A DNA stretch of 8,928 nucleotides from Gemmatimonadales bacterium UBA7835. Lineage in GTDB: Bacteria; Gemmatimonadota; Gemmatimonadetes; Longimicrobiales; Gaopeijiaceae. Under the pieces are notes generated by a model. It ran no database searches. It was not told where the DNA came from and was given only the letters and a program-made list of their open reading frames with translations. Positions 6,146 to 8,928 of this stretch are shown piece by piece. The stretch spans positions 1 through 8,928 of the forward strand of contig DLTN01000021.1 in NCBI GenBank assembly GCA_002500925.1, given 5' to 3'. Position numbers and translations under genes: made by a program. How positions within the stretch are numbered: the stretch's first letter is position 1; each line of letters begins with the position of its first letter.

Positions 6146-7620
6146 AGAAATATCTCAACTTTGTTGCGCTTCTCACGTTGTTTGTGGGAACTGCATGTGG
6201 TACCGATCAGGCTGCAGAAGAAGTAGCGCCAGCGCTTCTCACTGCCGAAGCAGCAATTGGTGACTTGCTTATCCGTGCCGAAGCGACTGGCACTGTAGAG
6301 CCAGTCCGTGAGGTCGAAGTCAAATCAAAGGCTTCCGGTGAAATTCTTCAGCTACTGACAGATATCGGTGAGATCGTTAGGCGTGGAACACTTTTGGCCG
6401 AGATAGACCCGCGCGATGTCAGAAACCGATACAACCAGACGCAGGCTGACCTCGCCGTAGCTCAAGCACAGCTGGACATCGCCCAAGCTCAATTGGAGCG
6501 CCAGCAGGCCCTGTTGGAAGCCGACGTTATTACGCAGTCCGAGTTCGAATCGGCTACGCTCTCGCACGCTAACGCTGAGGCGGCCCTAGTAAGGGCCCAG
6601 ACGAATTTTGAACTCGCTGAGTTACAGCTAGCTGATGTTAGCATCCGCGCGCCTCTCGATGGGACGATTATCCAGAAGAATGTCGAAGAGGGAACAGTGA
6701 TTCAGTCGGCAGCCTCAAATGTATCTGGAGGAACGGCGCTATTCGTCATGGCCAACCTAGACGATATGCAGGTTCGAACACTGGTTGATGAGACGGATAT
6801 GGGAGATCTAGAACCAGGACTGGTCGCGACCGTTACCGTAGAGGCGTATCCAGATCGGACTTTTATGGGTGTTGTTGATAAGATCGAACCTCAAGCGGTC
6901 GTCGTACAAAACGTGACGATGTTTCCGGTTATAGTTTCGATTGACAACCGTGCTGGCCTGCTCAAACCGGGGATGAATGCGGAAGTGGAAGTCCAAATAG
7001 ACGAAGCGAGAAGCGTGATTGTTGTGCCGAACAATGCGATCGTGCAGCCCTCGGATGTTGGGCCAGCTTCGATGGCTCTGGGACTAGACATTGAAGATAT
7101 GGATCTGTCTCAGTTCATGGCCCGAGGGCGGGGTAGCTTTACAGGTGGAAGAGCGGCTGGTGGCTCTGGCGTGCCCTCGAATAATGCGGGCTCCGAAAGG
7201 GAGAATGGCCGTAGCGGTAATCCTCGTGCGCAATTCGACCAGATGCGTGCTCAGGTAGCATCCGGAGAGATCACACAGGATTCTTTGCGTAAGGTGATTC
7301 AATCCATGCGAGCTCAGTCAGGAAGGGACCAAGGCAACTTCGGCCGGTCGGAGGAATTGACTGATGAAGGTGCCCCTCCACGTGAGTCTCGTCCAGCAGT
7401 TGTATTCGTACTTTCTGCCGACAGTATTCCGGAGCCCAGGCTCGTACAGATGGGACTGGGTGACTGGGATAACACAGAGATTATTGATGGTCTGGAAGAA
7501 GGGGAAACACTTGTGATTGTTGGGGCGGCGCAGTTGCAGGCCCAGCAGGATGCTTTCACGCAGCAGATGAGAAGGCGGTCACCGTTCGGTGGTGGTCGGC
7601 CACTTAGCAGTTTCAGGTAG
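6142..7620 (+). CDS. MacA-type periplasmic adaptor (HlyD/membrane fusion protein), with long insert
   Basis: The adaptor bridges the inner-membrane permease and the outer-membrane channel. The 492 residues comprise an N-terminal export signal (1-18) and Cys19, then a lipoyl half (about 53-90) with VREVEVKSKASGEILQL. An alpha-helical hairpin (about 92-163) is rich in Ala and Gln. The second lipoyl half reads VSIRAPLDGTIIQKNVEEGT (166-185). A beta-barrel runs from about 205 to 290, and the membrane-proximal domain restarts at VVPNNAIV (294-301). That domain is interrupted by an insert (about 303-417) that is Gly/Arg/Ser-rich and then helical, before it resumes at AVVFVLSADSIP (419-430). Typical MacA proteins are near 370 residues, so the insert and a Gln/Arg-rich tail account for the extra length. 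The lipobox is weak (VGTAC, Gly at -3), so lipidation is uncertain. The ATG overlaps the ATPase stop (ATGA), implying coupling. Confidence 0.93.
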   Translation: MKKYLNFVALLTLFVGTACGTDQAAEEVAPALLTAEAAIGDLLIRAEATGTVEPVREVEVKSKASGEILQLLTDIGEIVRRGTLLAEIDPRDVRNRYNQTQADLAVAQAQLDIAQAQLERQQALLEADVITQSEFESATLSHANAEAALVRAQTNFELAELQLADVSIRAPLDGTIIQKNVEEGTVIQSAASNVSGGTALFVMANLDDMQVRTLVDETDMGDLEPGLVATVTVEAYPDRTFMGVVDKIEPQAVVVQNVTMFPVIVSIDNRAGLLKPGMNAEVEVQIDEARSVIVVPNNAIVQPSDVGPASMALGLDIEDMDLSQFMARGRGSFTGGRAAGGSGVPSNNAGSERENGRSGNPRAQFDQMRAQVASGEITQDSLRKVIQSMRAQSGRDQGNFGRSEELTDEGAPPRESRPAVVFVLSADSIPEPRLVQMGLGDWDNTEIIDGLEEGETLVIVGAAQLQAQQDAFTQQMRRRSPFGGGRPLSSFR

Positions 7621-7629
7621 GAATAGTCT

Positions 7630-8844
7630 ATGTTGCTTTTCGAGATTGTTATGGTCGCAATGGCGGCCGTAAGAGCGAACATGCTTAGGTCCGTTCTGAC
7701 CACGCTTGGCATCGTAATTGGTATAGCGGCGGTGATAACAATGGTCGCGTTGGGTGAAGGTGCTCAACAAAGGGTTGAAGAACAGATCAACCGGATGGGA
7801 ACTTCAGTACTTACGGTTAGGCCTGGACAGCAGATGTGGGGTGGCGTTTCTCGGGGCGATACCGAGCTTTCTGTTGACGACGCTATCGCCCTTCGAGATC
7901 AGTCTAACGGATTGCTTCAGGTCTCACCGGAGCAGCAGTCGAGACTGCAAGTCGCGTACAAGCGTTGGAACTCGAACACGCAAATTATGGGTGTGTGGCC
8001 AGAGTACTTCGAGATTTACGACCACGGTCTGCAATACGGACGTTTTTTCGACCAAGGTGAGGTCCAAGGGAGACGCAGGGTAGCAGTTCTGGGCTTCAAT
8101 ATGGCTGAAACGCTGGGAGAAACTCCGCCGGAACTTCTAGTTGGGGAGACGATCCAGATCCGCGGGATCATGTTCGAAGTAATCGGTATTATGGAAGAGA
8201 AGGGAGATGCAGCGTGGGTGCGTCCGGATGACCAGGTATTTATACCACAATCAACTGCACAGTATCGTGTCATGGGAGGTCGCGATCGTCTCAACTCGAT
8301 TTATGCGGCTACGGAGACGCCTGAACAGCTTGACGCTGCGTTCGCTGAAATCGACCGGATCGTGCGTCGTGAGCACCGAATTAAGGCAGGAGAGGAAGTT
8401 GATTTTAACATCCGAAATTCAGCGGATCTGCTGGAAACCTTCAACGAAACGACTCAGACCTTTGCCTTCCTTTTAGCTGGGATTGCTGCAATCTCGCTTC
8501 TCGTTGGAGGTATCGGGATTATGAACATCATGCTCGTCTCAGTCACCGAACGGACTCGTGAGATTGGAGTGCGGAAAGCGCTAGGTGCAACTAGGAGGGC
8601 GATTATGACGCAGTTTCTAGTAGAGGCTCTCTTCTTATGTGTATTGGGTGGCATGATTGGGGTAGCGGCTGGGTATGGGGCTTCTGAGATGATGACTCGG
8701 GTGGCTTCGTGGGAGACACGTGTCGCTCCTGAAGCAGTGGCTGCTGCTATTGGCTTTTCAGCAGCGGTAGGGCTCTTCTTTGGGCTGTGGCCTGCTAGGC
8801 GTGCTGCCCTTCTCGACCCTATAGACGCTCTCCGTTACGAGTAG
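7630..8844 (+). CDS. MacB/FtsX-family ABC transporter permease
   Basis: This is the inner-membrane, mechanotransmitting subunit that pairs with the ATPase at 5444. The 404 residues show the MacB topology. A first membrane helix (about 20-42, in SVLTTLGIVIGIAAVITMVA) is followed by a large periplasmic domain (about 43-275, MacB-PCD type). Three further helices lie at about 277-303, 327-351 and 366-386. The conserved loop VSVTERTREIGVRKALGATRRAI (304-326), which contacts the ATPase, is intact, as is the GEGAQQRVEEQI segment after TM1 (43-54). The C-terminus PARRAALLDPIDALRYE is the typical family ending. ATG 7630 has an AGGA at 7619-7622, 7 nt upstream, and lies 9 bp after the adaptor stop. The complete domain set argues for a functional protein. 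It is the last clear gene of the operon. Confidence 0.95.
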   Translation: MLLFEIVMVAMAAVRANMLRSVLTTLGIVIGIAAVITMVALGEGAQQRVEEQINRMGTSVLTVRPGQQMWGGVSRGDTELSVDDAIALRDQSNGLLQVSPEQQSRLQVAYKRWNSNTQIMGVWPEYFEIYDHGLQYGRFFDQGEVQGRRRVAVLGFNMAETLGETPPELLVGETIQIRGIMFEVIGIMEEKGDAAWVRPDDQVFIPQSTAQYRVMGGRDRLNSIYAATETPEQLDAAFAEIDRIVRREHRIKAGEEVDFNIRNSADLLETFNETTQTFAFLLAGIAAISLLVGGIGIMNIMLVSVTERTREIGVRKALGATRRAIMTQFLVEALFLCVLGGMIGVAAGYGASEMMTRVASWETRVAPEAVAAAIGFSAAVGLFFGLWPARRAALLDPIDALRYE

Positions 8845-8889
8845 GATCTGAGAAGGGGATCCTCCTTGGTGGTGGGTTAGGGTTACCCC

Positions 8890-8928
8890 ATGCGGACCAG
8901 ATGCATTGCCCACGTTCTCTCTCTTGAA
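8890..8928 (+). CDS. Possible start of a further gene (truncated by window end)
   Basis: An ATG at 8890 opens a frame of 13 codons (MRTRCIAHVLSLE) to the window edge, with an AGGG at 8879-8882, 7 nt upstream. The peptide is too short to identify. The frame could equally be chance. A second permease or a regulator often follows such operons, but nothing here shows that. Confidence 0.2.
   Translation, partial: MRTRCIAHVLSLE

Noticed and set aside
8853..8867. Short hairpin (AAGGGG/CCTCCTT arms) 8 bp after the permease stop
   Set aside because: It has a 6-bp stem with one G-U pair and a 3-nt loop, followed by GGTGGTGGG and no T-run. The position is suggestive but the sequence is not that of an intrinsic terminator.
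1..8928. CRISPR arrays, insertion sequences, tRNA or rRNA genes, attachment sites
   Set aside because: No direct-repeat arrays, transposase genes, terminal inverted repeats, tRNA-like cloverleaf or rRNA sequence was seen by eye.

Overview
The window is a bacterial chromosomal segment of moderate GC with every supported gene on the + strand. It has TTG and GTG starts, stop/start overlaps and near-zero gene spacing. No 16S rRNA, tRNA or other marker gene is present. The adaptor with a long Gly/Arg-rich insert, the separate MacB-type ATPase and permease, and the CpxP/Spy-like protein beside an ECF sigma factor recall Gemmatimonadota or Acidobacteriota. That placement is an inference of low to moderate confidence.

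Positions 1-2517 belong to a housekeeping unit. The last codons of an unidentified gene end at 37. Its TGA overlaps the TTG start of a full-length primosomal helicase gene, priA (34-2517). A 182-bp intergenic region (2518-2699) follows. It holds an imperfect two-part inverted repeat, a 24-codon small ORF and a stretch that reads like decayed coding sequence. It shows no convincing promoter or intrinsic terminator.

Positions 2700-8844 form a tightly packed run of seven genes with no gap longer than 9 bp. In order they are an ECF sigma factor, a single-pass membrane protein in the anti-sigma position, a membrane-anchored CpxP/Spy/CnrX-like periplasmic protein, a TolC-family outer-membrane channel, a MacB-type ABC ATPase, a MacA-type periplasmic adaptor and a MacB/FtsX-type permease. 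The last four make a complete tripartite efflux pump spanning both membranes. The first three look like a signalling module of CnrH-CnrY-CnrX layout that would sense the envelope and turn on its own operon.

The families are known. The combination is the most interesting content: a dedicated sigma/anti-sigma/sensor cassette fused to a MacAB-TolC operon, with a sensor that lacks obvious metal ligands and an anti-sigma candidate that lacks the zinc motif. The substrate and inducing signal cannot be read from the sequence. The last 84 bp (8845-8928) hold a weak hairpin and possibly the first codons of another gene.
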